Source: Oxalobacteraceae sp. CFBP 8761 (GTDB taxonomy: Bacteria > Pseudomonadota > Gammaproteobacteria > Burkholderiales > Burkholderiaceae_D). Taken from it: DNA of 64,000 bases. Under the pieces are notes generated by a model. That model had not been told where the DNA came from, did no database searches, and saw nothing but the letters and a program-made list of their open reading frames with translations. Location of the stretch: positions 500,193 through 564,192 of the forward strand of contig JACYUE010000001.1 of NCBI GenBank assembly GCA_014841595.1. The letters are read 5' to 3'. The translations under genes were made by a program, and so were the position numbers. This document shows, piece by piece, positions 1-8,278 of this stretch (position 1 is the stretch's first letter; every line of letters starts with the position of its first letter).

Positions 1-162
1 TGTCTGAATGAGTATTTGTCGACTTTGGTGGAATACATCTTATTGACCGAGTCTCCCCGGCTGGTTTTTCCAAATGGCGCCAGTCTGCATGCCTTTTCTG
101 AAGCAGTTGCAGAAATAGCCATCACTTTCGATACCGATAACGCCAGATTGCATGCAGTCTGA
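1..162 (+). CDS. C-terminal end of an unidentified protein (partial)
   Basis: Frame 1 is open from the first base of the window to a TGA at 160-162, giving 53 residues. The stretch lacks any motif I recognise and ends with the residues NARLHAV. No start codon or ribosome binding site lies inside it, which fits the tail of a gene that begins upstream of the window. Base composition is less GC-rich than the genes that follow. It could be a chance open frame, so confidence is low. Confidence 0.35.
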   Translation, partial: CLNEYLSTLVEYILLTESPRLVFPNGASLHAFSEAVAEIAITFDTDNARLHAV

Positions 163-528
163 AAAAGTTGACTGTGGTAAATATGCAGCGCTCAGCAATA
201 TAAGTATTCATTCTCCAGGCATTTCATCATGCCGTTCTCGCAAGTATTTCCGATTTATTTGACACACTCATCACGAATGCTGTCAGTCGGATAATCAATT
301 CTCTTATCAAGACTTTCATTCGCCTTAAATCGCGTGCGTTTTTGACTTTTTGGTATTTCCGGCGGTTTTTTTTGAAGGTATAGTCTTCTTACTCCCTTGC
401 CGCCAAGCATCAAAAAGCAAGCTGCAACACCTCGAATTCGTCGGCCCATTGCCGACGCCGGCCACCGTTACCGATGGTATGGCACCCCAGTCTCTCTTTG
501 CTTCACGCATTTTCGACGAGTACACCTT
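163..528. other. Intergenic region upstream of the FtsH-like gene
   Basis: This stretch has no convincing gene. It is AT-richer than its surroundings and contains a T-run followed by TATAGT (379-384), a plausible -10 element for the downstream protease gene, without a clear -35 partner. Short open frames here have no ribosome binding site and no recognisable motif. Confidence 0.4.
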
Positions 529-2487
529 ATGCCCAATTTTTCCCGTCTTCAGATTGCATTCAAGAACGTCTACGTCCGCATCCTCGCCGTCATCCTGATG
601 GGCATGCTGGTGACGCTGGCGATCTTCAAATCCAATGTGCCGCAGGATGCGCGCCCGGTGGTCCATTCGCAGAACATCGCCGAGATTACCGCACTGGCCA
701 GCCAGAAAGCCCGGCTGGAATACCTGTTGATTGCCAAACCGCTGTCCGAAGCGCCGCGTTATATCTACAAGTTCAAGGATTCGGCCGCGCTGAACGTGGT
801 CAAGGTACCGAGCACCTCGCACCTGTCGCTCGAGCGCGAAGTGCTGCTCAAGAACGCGATTCCGTATTCGATCGCCAAGGACGACTACCTGGCGGCCCAC
901 GAAGCCGTCATGGACGAAGGCGAAAGCGCGCTGGCGCGCACCGGCGCCTTCTTCAAGCAGAACGCGTTCAATATCGCGATCGTGCTGCTGGTGCTGTACC
1001 TCATCAAATTCGGCATGCCGGGCACGGGCATGAGCGCATCGGTCATCAGCCCGGACAAGCTCAAGGGCAGCATGGATGACCTGATCGGCATGGAAGACAT
1101 CAAGCAGGAAGTGCTGCATCTGGAAGAAATGATCCGCAACCGCGCCGAGTACCAGTCGCACAATATCGACAAGCCGTTCAACGTGATGCTCACCGGCCCG
1201 GCCGGTACCGGCAAGACCAAGCTCGTCGGCTACCTGGCCAAGCGCCTGGGCCTGCCGATGATTTCGGCGTCCGGCTCGGCGCTCGAATCGGGCTATGTCG
1301 GCGGCGGCTCCAAGGCGCTGAACGCCTTGCACCGCAAAGCCTGCGCCAAGGGCAAGTGCATCATCTTCCTCGACGAAGCGCAGAGCCTGTTCATGCCGCG
1401 CGGGCGCAGCGAAAAGAAATGGGAAGACGACACGGCCAACACGATGCTCGGTCTGCTGGACGGCGTGAAAAGAGACAAAGGCGCGGGCGTCATCTGGATC
1501 GTCGCCTCGAACTTCGATGACAGCTCGACCGAGATGGACGAAGCGATGCTGCGCCGCTTCTCGGTCAAGATCAACTTCCGCCTGCCGAACAAGGCCGAGC
1601 GCCGCGAACTGCTGCGCAGCTTCTTGTCGCGCAAGAAGGATGGCCTCGTCGACTGGAACGACCTGAACCTGGACCAAGTCGCCGAGATCACCCAGAACCT
1701 GAGCCCGGCGTTGCTGGAAACTGTGGTCGAACGCGCCAGCATGCTGTCGATCCAGGAAAAGACGATCATCAACACGAACCTGCTGTTCCGGGCCTACGAG
1801 CGCGCCACGATCGGCCTGACCGACCGCGCCACGACGCTCGACAAGCACAAGCAGCGCGAGCGGATCGCCCTGCACGAGCTGGGCCACTTCTTCATGCAGA
1901 TCGACCCGTTCCTGCGCCAGGGCCTGACGCTGGCCGAAGTCAAGGAACGCTCGCACCTGCTCAAGATCAGCACCGAAGCGGTGTCGAAGATCGGTGCGCT
2001 GGGCTATGTGCTGCAGTCGGGCGAAGACATGTCGCTGCGCACGCTGGAAGAGCTCGAGCGCGACGTAGTGGGCCTGTACGGCGGCGTCGCAGCCGAAGAA
2101 ATGTTCTACGGTCCGCGCGGTATTTCGGTGGGCAGCCAGAACGACATCGAGAAGATCACCAAGATGCTCAACCTGATGGTGAGTCGCCTGTCGATGTATT
2201 CGCGCTCGAAGATCGACTACAGCCAGTTGCAGAAGGATATCGGCGGCGAGCACACGGTGCGGCTGGTGGAAGAAAAGGCCGATGCTCTGTACAGCTACAC
2301 GCTGGACGCGATCCGCGACTACAAGCTGATGATGGAGTCGCTCAAGGACACGCTGCTGGAGCAGTATGTGCTGTCGAAGGACGAGGTGTTTGCACTGCTG
2401 GAAGAACGCAGTGAACTCCTGCTGCCGCAGCTGCATGGACAGCGCTGCGCGAAGCTGACCTTGTGCGAGGAAGAAGTGGCGGCGTAA
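529..2487 (+). CDS. Divergent FtsH-type AAA+ membrane metalloprotease
   Basis: A 652-residue relative of FtsH, the inner-membrane ATP-dependent zinc protease that extracts and degrades membrane and regulatory proteins. The N-terminus has a membrane segment at about residues 15-35 and a second at about 145-165, bracketing a periplasmic region. The AAA+ domain shows Walker A GPAGTGKT at residue 223, a pore-loop YVG at 256 and Walker B with D282-E283. The peptidase domain has HELGH at 449 and a likely third zinc ligand D539 in SQNDIEK. The start at 529 is chosen because it puts the first membrane segment directly at the N-terminus and has GACGAG upstream; an in-frame start at 397 would add 44 atypical residues. 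It differs clearly from standard FtsH (HELGH for HEAGH, altered second-region-of-homology), so it is probably a paralogue rather than the housekeeping copy. Confidence 0.85.
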   Translation: MPNFSRLQIAFKNVYVRILAVILMGMLVTLAIFKSNVPQDARPVVHSQNIAEITALASQKARLEYLLIAKPLSEAPRYIYKFKDSAALNVVKVPSTSHLSLEREVLLKNAIPYSIAKDDYLAAHEAVMDEGESALARTGAFFKQNAFNIAIVLLVLYLIKFGMPGTGMSASVISPDKLKGSMDDLIGMEDIKQEVLHLEEMIRNRAEYQSHNIDKPFNVMLTGPAGTGKTKLVGYLAKRLGLPMISASGSALESGYVGGGSKALNALHRKACAKGKCIIFLDEAQSLFMPRGRSEKKWEDDTANTMLGLLDGVKRDKGAGVIWIVASNFDDSSTEMDEAMLRRFSVKINFRLPNKAERRELLRSFLSRKKDGLVDWNDLNLDQVAEITQNLSPALLETVVERASMLSIQEKTIINTNLLFRAYERATIGLTDRATTLDKHKQRERIALHELGHFFMQIDPFLRQGLTLAEVKERSHLLKISTEAVSKIGALGYVLQSGEDMSLRTLEELERDVVGLYGGVAAEEMFYGPRGISVGSQNDIEKITKMLNLMVSRLSMYSRSKIDYSQLQKDIGGEHTVRLVEEKADALYSYTLDAIRDYKLMMESLKDTLLEQYVLSKDEVFALLEERSELLLPQLHGQRCAKLTLCEEEVAA

Positions 2488-2592
2488 GGCGCGTGCGGGT
2501 GGGGCAGGGCTGATGCGCTGAAGGCAGCCGGCGCGTCACGCGCGGGCAAAGTCGGCTAGCATGGCAGCATCGCCACAGCCGGGCCGCCCCGC

Positions 2593-3861
2593 ATGCAAAA
2601 GCACGACGAACTGCGCAAGTCCAAACTGATCGCCCTTGGCTTCTTTGTCGGCGCAGCCGTGCTGTTCGTGGTCAGCCTGCTGCTGCCGCAGACCTGGTGG
2701 ACGGGCCTGTTGCGCGCGTTTTCCGAAGCCGCGATGGTCGGCGCACTGGCCGACTGGTTTGCGGTGGTGGCGCTGTTCAAGCGCATCCCGATCCCGATCA
2801 TCTCGCGCCACACCGCCATCATCCCCGGCAACAAGGACAAGATCGCCGACAACCTGGCGCTGTTCGTGCGCGAAAAATTCCTCGACACCGAGTCGATCCT
2901 CAAGCTGATCCGCCGGCACGATCCGGTGCAACTGCTGGCCGACTGGCTGGCGAAACCCGCCAACACCGAACTGATGGGCGCGCACCTGGTACGCGCCGCC
3001 ACCTTCATGCTCGATTTCATCGAGGATGCGCCGGTGCAGAACGTCATCCGGCGCGCGGTGCACACGATGGTGGGCAGCGTCGATTTGTCGAAGTCCGGTG
3101 GCGCCATTCTCGAGAGCCTGACGCGTGGCCGGCGCCACCAGCAGCTGCTCGACGAAGGCATCCGCCAGCTCGCCCATCTGCTGGACAATACCGAAACCCA
3201 GGGTGCCATCGCCAATGGCATCGTCGACTGGCTCAAGGAAGACTACGCGCTGGTCGAACGCATGCTGCCGTCCGAACTCATTGGCCGCAAGGGCGCCGAC
3301 ATCGCCGTGCGCCTGGCGTCGGGTATTCTCAACAAGGTCGCGGCCGACCCCGCGCACCCGCTGCGTGAACGCTTCGACGAGTACGTGGCCGATTTCATCG
3401 AGCGCATGAAGGCCGACCCCGACTTCATCGCCAAGGCCGACGACGTCAAGCGCTACCTGCTCGAAGACGACACGTTCAATGGCTACGTCGGTTCGCTGTG
3501 GGCCGAGCTGAAGGCGTGGCTCAAGCGCGATCTGGCCAGTGACGATTCGAGCATGCGCCGCCGCATCATCGGCATGGGCGCCTGGATCGGCAAGGCGCTG
3601 GGCGACGACCCGCAACTGCGCCAGTCGCTGCAGGAGAACCTCGAAGCCGCCGCGCGCGGCGTGGCGCCCGAATTCGCAGGCTATCTCACGCGCCACATCG
3701 CCGACACCGTCAAGCAATGGGACGACCGTGAGATGTCGGCCCAGATCGAACTCAATATCGGCAAGGACCTGCAATACATCCGCATCAACGGCACCATCGT
3801 GGGCGGGATGATTGGTGTGGTCCTGTACCTGTTGTCGCAACTTCCCGCACTGCTGCGCTAA
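2593..3861 (+). CDS. DUF445 family inner-membrane protein (YjiN-like)
   Basis: A 422-residue protein with a membrane segment at about residues 10-30, the conserved DUF445 signature around GALADWFAVVALF (about 50-62) with the following IPIISRHTAIIP, a long helical middle portion rich in charged residues, and a second hydrophobic segment at the extreme C-terminus. This is the DUF445 layout, with both ends in the membrane and a large soluble part between them. The function of the family is not established. It is followed 14 bases later by a DUF2007 gene on the same strand, so the two are probably co-transcribed. Confidence 0.8.
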   Translation: MQKHDELRKSKLIALGFFVGAAVLFVVSLLLPQTWWTGLLRAFSEAAMVGALADWFAVVALFKRIPIPIISRHTAIIPGNKDKIADNLALFVREKFLDTESILKLIRRHDPVQLLADWLAKPANTELMGAHLVRAATFMLDFIEDAPVQNVIRRAVHTMVGSVDLSKSGGAILESLTRGRRHQQLLDEGIRQLAHLLDNTETQGAIANGIVDWLKEDYALVERMLPSELIGRKGADIAVRLASGILNKVAADPAHPLRERFDEYVADFIERMKADPDFIAKADDVKRYLLEDDTFNGYVGSLWAELKAWLKRDLASDDSSMRRRIIGMGAWIGKALGDDPQLRQSLQENLEAAARGVAPEFAGYLTRHIADTVKQWDDREMSAQIELNIGKDLQYIRINGTIVGGMIGVVLYLLSQLPALLR

Positions 3862-3875
3862 GCCAAGGAACCCAG

Positions 3876-4208
3876 ATGCACACGCTCTCCCTGAACGACT
3901 GGCTCGCCGCCCACCCCGATGTCGAAGCCGTGCCCGAGCGCGATTTATATGTCGTGGCGCGCTACATGATTCCCGTGGACGCCACGCTGGCGCAGGGCTG
4001 CCTGGAAGCATCCGGCATCCCGGCGATGCTGGCCGACGCGCACCTGATGCAGACCGACCTGCTGCTCGCGCCCGCGCTGGGCGGCGTGCGGCTCCTGGTC
4101 CCGGCCGAGCACGTGCAGGCAGCGCACGAGGTGCTGCTGGCGCTGGCGCGCGGGGATTTTGCGCTGGATGAGGATGCGCCGGATGGCGAGTGGCGTACGC
4201 CGCTCTGA
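3876..4208 (+). CDS. DUF2007 domain protein
   Basis: A small soluble protein of 110 residues. The core, about residues 25-95, reads like the DUF2007 fold: a strand followed by a helix ending in LEASGIPAML, then a strand with LGGVRLLVPAEHVQAAHEVL. Family members are annotated as putative signal-transducing proteins, but no biochemical role is settled. AAGGA lies just before the ATG. The gene closely follows the DUF445 gene and is itself followed by a strong terminator, so the two form a short transcription unit. Confidence 0.75.
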   Translation: MHTLSLNDWLAAHPDVEAVPERDLYVVARYMIPVDATLAQGCLEASGIPAMLADAHLMQTDLLLAPALGGVRLLVPAEHVQAAHEVLLALARGDFALDEDAPDGEWRTPL

Positions 4209-4745
4209 GGTGATTGAAGAAGGGTACGGGAAGAAGGTCGTCGGAAAGAAGGAAGCAGAGCGCCGCGCGCGGGCTACCGAGAACAAGGTGTCGGGTGGGG
4301 GCAACAGCATTGATGCCGAGCCACAGCCGTGCCGGCCCAACAAAAAGCCGCTGCATCGTTTGATGTAGCGGCTTTTTGTTGCATGGGCACGGCCTTGTCT
4401 GCAAGCCTCGACGCTCGGGTACTACGGCTGAGATTGTGTCCGTTTGTCAGACCTGACCCCCGCTTTGTATGGCTGGCGAGTCGCTATCACGATCAATCGG
4501 AATCATGTGTCTTGAGGTAATTAAAATTATTATTGAGAATGTTTTTTTGATGTAACTGAGCGCATAATTAAGTCGCGACAACGGCAACCCCGGAATTCAC
4601 CCAAGCGTTTTTTGTCAGGCGGACAGGCCATGCCAGCTAGGTACAACACTGCGACCAGACCAGCCTTCACGCTGGCTTTGGCCAGTGGCTGCGGTCAATC
4701 TCGCGCACCCGCGCCGTCCCCCGTGTCCGCCACCGGGGCATCCCG
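4209..4745. other. Intergenic region between the DUF2007 gene and the signalling operon
   Basis: The left part holds the hairpin terminator at 4339-4380. The middle (about 4500-4575) is AT-rich, with a run of seven T and the hexamer CATAAT, and may carry the promoter of the downstream signalling operon, but no confident -35/-10 pair could be set. No gene is supported here; short open frames lack ribosome binding sites. Confidence 0.4.
4339..4380. terminator. Bidirectional rho-independent terminator
   Basis: A near-perfect inverted repeat of about 19 bases per arm with a four-base loop (GTTT). The arms begin AACAAAAAGCCGC and end GCGGCTTTTTGTT, so an A-run precedes and a T-run follows the stem and it can stop transcription from both sides. 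It closes the DUF445-DUF2007 unit. Confidence 0.9.
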
Positions 4746-5561
4746 ATGAGCACGCCGATGATCGCGCCTGTCATCCTTCCACCCCAAGCGTTGCGCTCGC
4801 CTGCTCCGCACCGGCGCCTGTTGCTGGTCGACGACGAACCGAATATCCTGGCGGCGCTGAACCGCTTGCTCAGGCGCGATGGTTACGAAGTGTTCTGCGC
4901 CGACAGCGGGGCCGCCGGGCTCGAGGTGTTGTCGAAGCACTGTGTCGATGTCATCGTTTCCGACCAGCGCATGCCTGGCATGCTGGGTGTGGATTTTTTG
5001 CGCCGGGCGCGTGCGCTCTGTCCCGACTCGATTCGCATCATGCTTTCTGGCTACACAGAGCTGCAGTCCGTGACCGATGCGGTCAATGAAGGGGCGATCT
5101 TCAAGTTTCTCACCAAACCCTGGAACGATACGCAATTGCGCGGGCATATCGCCGAGGCCTTCAGAATCAAGGAAATTGCCGACGATAACCAGCGCCTGCA
5201 TCTGGAAATATGCAGCGCCAATCGCAAGCTGGAGCAGTTGTTGCTCGAGAAGCAGGAGCAAATCCGTCTTGAAGAAACAGCCCTCGAGGTGGCGCGCGAT
5301 CTGATGGAGCACTTGCCGCTGGCACTGGTCGGCGTGGATGACAGTGGCATGATTGCCTTTGCCAACGCGTGCGCCCGGCGCCTGTTCGGTGCGCGGGTCG
5401 CTGTGCTGGGCGACGCAGGAGATGTGCACCTGGCCAGGCCAGCCAGCGAGGCACGGGACATTCACAACAACCCTTACGACATCATCCGCTATCCGATGGG
5501 TGAACGCCCGGCGTCGCGCGGCACGCTGCTTACCTTCGTCCCGAGGCAGACACATGAATAG
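4746..5561 (+). CDS. Response regulator: receiver plus coiled coil plus PAS-like domain
   Basis: A 271-residue regulator. Residues 23-145 are a receiver domain with acidic DDE at 29-31, phospho-acceptor D73 in VSDQRMPG and K124 in FLTKPWND. A coiled-coil linker of about 40 residues (145-190) leads to a PAS-like segment (about 192-265) starting DLMEHLPLALVGVDDSG. There is no DNA-binding domain, so output is probably by protein interaction or by controlling the PAS domain. It is the first gene of a four-gene operon; its TAG overlaps the ATG of the HDOD gene by eight bases. The same KPW receiver signature recurs in the third and fourth genes, suggesting that one kinase may address all three. Confidence 0.85.
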   Translation: MSTPMIAPVILPPQALRSPAPHRRLLLVDDEPNILAALNRLLRRDGYEVFCADSGAAGLEVLSKHCVDVIVSDQRMPGMLGVDFLRRARALCPDSIRIMLSGYTELQSVTDAVNEGAIFKFLTKPWNDTQLRGHIAEAFRIKEIADDNQRLHLEICSANRKLEQLLLEKQEQIRLEETALEVARDLMEHLPLALVGVDDSGMIAFANACARRLFGARVAVLGDAGDVHLARPASEARDIHNNPYDIIRYPMGERPASRGTLLTFVPRQTHE

Positions 5562-6456
5562 CGCTGACCTGATCCGAACCGAACCGTATGCCGGACCGTC
5601 CGGCCCGACCCCGCCTGGCTGTGCCGCCGCGCTGGAGGGCGACTATATCGACCGCGTGCGCGCACTGCCGTCACTGCCGCAACTGGTGATGGAGTTGCAG
5701 GCGGCGATGCAGCAGGAGGACATCGATATCCATACGCTGGCCGAGCGCATTACGCTCGATGCCGCCCTGGCGGCGCGCATTTTGCGGCTTGCCAATTCAT
5801 CGTTCTACGGCGTGTCGAGCAAAGTGGTGACGGTGCAGCAGGCAGTGTCCATCATTGGCTTCGCCAGCATCCGCACCCTGGTGACGGCGTGCTCGATCAT
5901 CGGCAATTTCGCGCCGCACCGCGATGCTGCTTTCGACCTGGTGGGCTTCTGGCGCCATGCCACAGCAACAGCAGTGTGCGCGCGCGTGCTGGCGCCGTAT
6001 ATGCAGCTCAATCCGGAGCACGCGTTCATCGCAGGCATGCTGCACGATATCGGCAGGCTGGTCATCGCCACGCAGTGCCAGGAACAATACCTGCAAGTGG
6101 CACGGTTTGCCCGCGACAACGATTGCAGCCTGCTGTTTGCGGAAAATGCCGTCCTCGGCATCGACCATGCACGCATCGGCAGTGCGCTGGCCGCGCACTG
6201 GCATTTCCCCGCCCTGATCGGCGCCGCAGTCGCCGGTCACCACCAGTGTGCAGGCGACGCTGCGCAGCCTGCGCTGACGGTGCTCATTGGTCTGGCAAAT
6301 GCGCTCGCCCATGTTGTCGATGCACCCGGCGGATCGGTGGCGCCGCTGTCCTGCGTGCTGCCGTTCATGATCCCGGTGCCAGACGATGACTGGGACCGTG
6401 TGCGCGGCGAGATGGTGACCCTGTTTGGGGAGCTGTGCCAGGTGTTGACGCCATGA
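5554..6456 (+). CDS. HDOD domain protein
   Basis: A 300-residue protein made essentially of one HDOD domain, a non-catalytic relative of HD phosphohydrolases used in bacterial signalling. The domain starts near residue 28 with DYIDRVRALPSLPQLV, the typical opening of HDOD, and continues through AARILRLANSSFYG and the GMLHDIGRLV segment, which keeps an HD pair. The ATG at 5554 overlaps the upstream stop (ATGAATAG), and the last bases overlap the next ATG (ATGA), so the gene is translationally coupled on both sides. No transmembrane segment is seen. In other bacteria HDOD proteins link two-component or chemosensory input to c-di-GMP output; a scaffold role between the flanking receiver proteins is inference. 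Confidence 0.88.
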   Translation: MNSADLIRTEPYAGPSGPTPPGCAAALEGDYIDRVRALPSLPQLVMELQAAMQQEDIDIHTLAERITLDAALAARILRLANSSFYGVSSKVVTVQQAVSIIGFASIRTLVTACSIIGNFAPHRDAAFDLVGFWRHATATAVCARVLAPYMQLNPEHAFIAGMLHDIGRLVIATQCQEQYLQVARFARDNDCSLLFAENAVLGIDHARIGSALAAHWHFPALIGAAVAGHHQCAGDAAQPALTVLIGLANALAHVVDAPGGSVAPLSCVLPFMIPVPDDDWDRVRGEMVTLFGELCQVLTP

Positions 6457-7781
6457 ACGCCCTTGCGTCCGCCCCATCACCTGCGTCGCAGCCCAAAGTG
6501 CTGTGCGTCGACGATGAGCCCAACATCCTGTCGTCGCTGCGGCGGCTGTTGCGCGCCAACGGCTACCAGGTACTGGTTGCTGACAGCGGCGCCGCCGGGC
6601 TGGCAGTGTTGCAGCAGGAAGCCGTTGACGTGATCATTTCCGACATGCGCATGCCGCAGATGAACGGCGCGCAGTTTCTTGCCGCCGCACGGGCCGCCTG
6701 GCCCGCCACCATGCGACTGCTGTTGACCGGTTACTCGGAAGTCCAGTCCATCCAGGACGCCGTCAACGCCGGCGAAATCTGTCGCTACATCACCAAGCCG
6801 TGGGTCGACGGCGACCTGTTGATGGTGCTGCGCGATGTACTCGAGCGGCGCCAGCTGGAGCAGGAAAAAGTGCGACTTGAAGCACTGACGGTGCAGCAAA
6901 ACGCCCAATTGCGCGCGCTCAACCAGAGCCTCGAGGCGAAAGTCGAAGAGCGCACCCGGCTGTTGAAGCTGGAGCACACCGCGACCATCGCCGCCAACGC
7001 CAAGCTGCGCCATAATTTTGTCGTCACGATCAAGATTTTTTCGAGCATGATCGAGCAGCGGGCCCACAACCTGCCGGGTCATACGCGTCAAATTGCCGAG
7101 CTCGCGCGCAAGATGGGCGCCGTGCTGGGCCTCGACACGCGCGACAGCCAGGATCTGGCAATTGCCGCACTGCTGCACGACATCGGCAAGATCGGCCTGA
7201 GCGACGCCATGTTGCAAACGCCATTCACGGCATTGCAGGGCGAGACGCTGGGCCTGTTTCGCAGGCATCCGGTGCGCGCCGAAGAACTCTTGATGCCGCT
7301 GGAAGACCTGCGCGGCAGCGCCGCCATCTTGCGCAGCCAGCTGGAGCGTTTCGACGGCAATGGCTTTCCGGATGGCCTGACCGGGCTCGCCATTCCAATC
7401 GGGGCGCGCATCCTCGCCGTCGCAGTCGACTACTACAACCTGCAGCAGGGGGCCATGGTGCAGCGCCATCTGCGCGCCGACGAGGCAGTCACGTTGATCC
7501 TCGATGCGGCCGGCAAGCGCTACGATCCGCAAGTGGTGGCCGCGTTCCGGCAGGTTGTGAACAACGGCGAGATGGGAATCGGTGCCGGGGTGGAGATGCT
7601 GTCGACCGAGCTGATGCCCGGCATGGTGCTGGCGCGCGACATGGTCAGCCGCGACGGCCTGATGCTGTTGTCGGCCGACCACGTGCTCGACGCGCGCATC
7701 ATCGCGCACGTGCGCGACTTCGAGCAAAAAGCGCGCTGCCGCCTCGCGATATGGGTGCGCAATCCAACGGGGGCAGCATGA
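6453..7781 (+). CDS. Response regulator with HD-GYP domain (RpfG-like c-di-GMP phosphodiesterase candidate)
   Basis: A 442-residue RpfG-type protein. Residues 15-135 are a receiver with DDE at 20-22, phospho-acceptor D64 in IISDMRMPQ and a KPW switch segment. A coiled coil ending KVEERTRLLKLEH joins it to an HD-GYP domain, with the HD pair in LLHDIGKIG and the GYP loop as GNGFPDGL. The canonical GYP is therefore GFP here, a conservative Tyr to Phe change, so hydrolysis of c-di-GMP is likely but not certain. A further C-terminal segment (about 365-442) contains ELMPGMVLARDM, a known tail motif in this family. The ATG overlaps the HDOD stop as ATGA, and its own stop overlaps the next gene in the same way. 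Confidence 0.9.
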   Translation: MNALASAPSPASQPKVLCVDDEPNILSSLRRLLRANGYQVLVADSGAAGLAVLQQEAVDVIISDMRMPQMNGAQFLAAARAAWPATMRLLLTGYSEVQSIQDAVNAGEICRYITKPWVDGDLLMVLRDVLERRQLEQEKVRLEALTVQQNAQLRALNQSLEAKVEERTRLLKLEHTATIAANAKLRHNFVVTIKIFSSMIEQRAHNLPGHTRQIAELARKMGAVLGLDTRDSQDLAIAALLHDIGKIGLSDAMLQTPFTALQGETLGLFRRHPVRAEELLMPLEDLRGSAAILRSQLERFDGNGFPDGLTGLAIPIGARILAVAVDYYNLQQGAMVQRHLRADEAVTLILDAAGKRYDPQVVAAFRQVVNNGEMGIGAGVEMLSTELMPGMVLARDMVSRDGLMLLSADHVLDARIIAHVRDFEQKARCRLAIWVRNPTGAA

Positions 7782-8278
7782 GCAGGATTTTACTGGTCGA
7801 CGACGATCCCCATGTGCTGCATGCCTTGCAGCGCGCGTTGCGGCTGCTGTTCCAGCACGAACAGCTGCACATCGACGCCTTCACCAATCCGATGGCGGCG
7901 CTGGAACATATCTGCACATGCGACGTTGACCTGGTGATATCGGACTACCGGATGCCACAGTTGAACGGTGCGGAGTTGCTCGAGGCGCTCAAGGAGGTGG
8001 CGCCGGATACCGTGCGCATCATGTTGTCGGCGTCGGCGGAATTCGACACCATGCTGCACACGATCAATCAGGCGCAGGCGTTCCGATTCATGCTCAAGCC
8101 ATGGAACCCGGTCGAGCTCGAAGAAAACGTGCGCTTGGCGCTGGCGTTGCGCGCCCGCCTGGTGGCAGCAAAAGCCCCCGCGCCCAGTGCTCAAGAGCTC
8201 GAGGCTGCGCGGCTGGAGGCGGAGGAACCCGGCATGTTGCACGTGCGGCGCAACGCCGACGGCGCTATCCTGCTGTAG
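7778..8278 (+). CDS. Single-domain response regulator
   Basis: A 166-residue CheY-like protein. DDD at residues 8-10, phospho-acceptor aspartate in VISDYRMPQ and lysine in FMLKPWNP complete the receiver active site. The last 40 residues are an Ala/Glu-rich helix with no known output domain. The start ATG at 7778 overlaps the HD-GYP gene's stop (ATGA), with GGGGGCAG just before it. It could act as a phosphate shuttle or sink within the module. Its 3' end overlaps the convergent kinase gene by 14 bases. Confidence 0.85.
   Translation: MSRILLVDDDPHVLHALQRALRLLFQHEQLHIDAFTNPMAALEHICTCDVDLVISDYRMPQLNGAELLEALKEVAPDTVRIMLSASAEFDTMLHTINQAQAFRFMLKPWNPVELEENVRLALALRARLVAAKAPAPSAQELEAARLEAEEPGMLHVRRNADGAILL

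Noticed and set aside
325..2436. Long minus-strand frame opposite the FtsH-like gene
   Set aside because: The composition (His, Gln, Asp, Arg) is typical of antisense frames of GC-rich genes; the plus-strand protease has clear catalytic motifs.
4446..4457. Short palindrome GTCAGACCTGAC resembling REP-type repeat elements
   Set aside because: Only one copy was noticed in the window and no associated transposase, so a repeat family cannot be supported here.
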